From: Candidatus Zixiibacteriota bacterium
GTDB taxonomy: Bacteria; Zixibacteria; MSB-5A5; SM1-73
Reading direction: 5' to 3'
NCBI GenBank assembly: GCA_023129805.1
Contig: JAGMBK010000111.1
Location: 1-5,533, forward strand
DNA: 5,533 nucleotides
This document shows positions 5,525 through 5,533 of this stretch, piece after piece; within the stretch, counting starts at the first letter, position 1; the number at the start of each line of letters is the position of its first letter. Below the pieces are notes generated by a model, which made no database searches, had not been told where the DNA came from, and worked only from the letters and a program-made list of their open reading frames with translations. The translations under genes and the position numbers were made by a program.

Positions 5525-5533
5525 AGGAAAGGA
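5525..5533 (+). promoter_or_regulatory. Possible ribosome binding site for a gene beyond the right edge
   Basis: AGGAAAGGA ends the window, 28 bases after the TPR gene's stop. Purine-rich Shine-Dalgarno-like bases this close to a stop suggest that another + strand gene begins just outside, perhaps co-transcribed. No start codon is visible to confirm it. Confidence 0.35.

Overview
The window looks like a piece of a bacterial chromosome of moderate GC content. It reads entirely on the + strand, with five protein-coding genes separated by short spacers rich in palindromes and repeats. The MoxR lid motif (GAGPRAS followed by [14 protein letters not shown]), a MoxR/DUF58 pair, and Sec and lipoprotein signals next to TPR proteins suggest a Gram-negative-type (diderm) bacterium. 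By family resemblance it could be a Bacteroidetes/FCB-like or candidate-phylum lineage. That placement is inference; there is no rRNA or other marker in the window.

Layout: (1) 1-729, the C-terminal two thirds or so of a MoxR-family AAA+ ATPase, cut by the left edge. (2) 730-885, a spacer with a perfect 24-bp palindrome and a second small hairpin. (3) 886-1311, a 141-aa lipoprotein with about three TPR repeats. (4) 1312-1585, a 274-bp gene-free spacer with a hairpin repeat and two competing hairpins just before the next start. (5) 1586-2485, a soluble DUF58/von Willebrand factor A-like protein with a complete metal site, the usual partner of MoxR. (6) 2486-2619, an array of CGGAT motifs in 9-bp phase that folds back on its own inverted copy. 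(7) 2620-3477, endonuclease IV (nfo), with all nine metal ligands present. (8) 3478-3594, a 7-bp tandem repeat followed by a long C-rich/G-rich stem-loop. (9) 3595-5496, a secreted 633-aa protein with an unknown N-terminal region, a peptidase-MA-like domain that lacks the HExxH zinc motif, and about seven TPRs. (10) 5497-5533, the short tail, which ends in a purine-rich ribosome-binding-like stretch for a gene beyond the window.

Functionally, MoxR, the TPR lipoprotein and DUF58 form a plausible envelope or chaperone-type module, resembling the start of MoxR-DUF58-Bat type clusters. No BatA/BatB membrane vWA proteins follow within the window. Instead come a DNA base-excision-repair enzyme and a second exported TPR protein. 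The most unusual items are the apparently catalytically dead peptidase domain fused to TPRs, and the fact that every gene junction holds a different type of palindromic or tandem repeat. No RNA gene, insertion sequence, CRISPR array or defence system was recognised.
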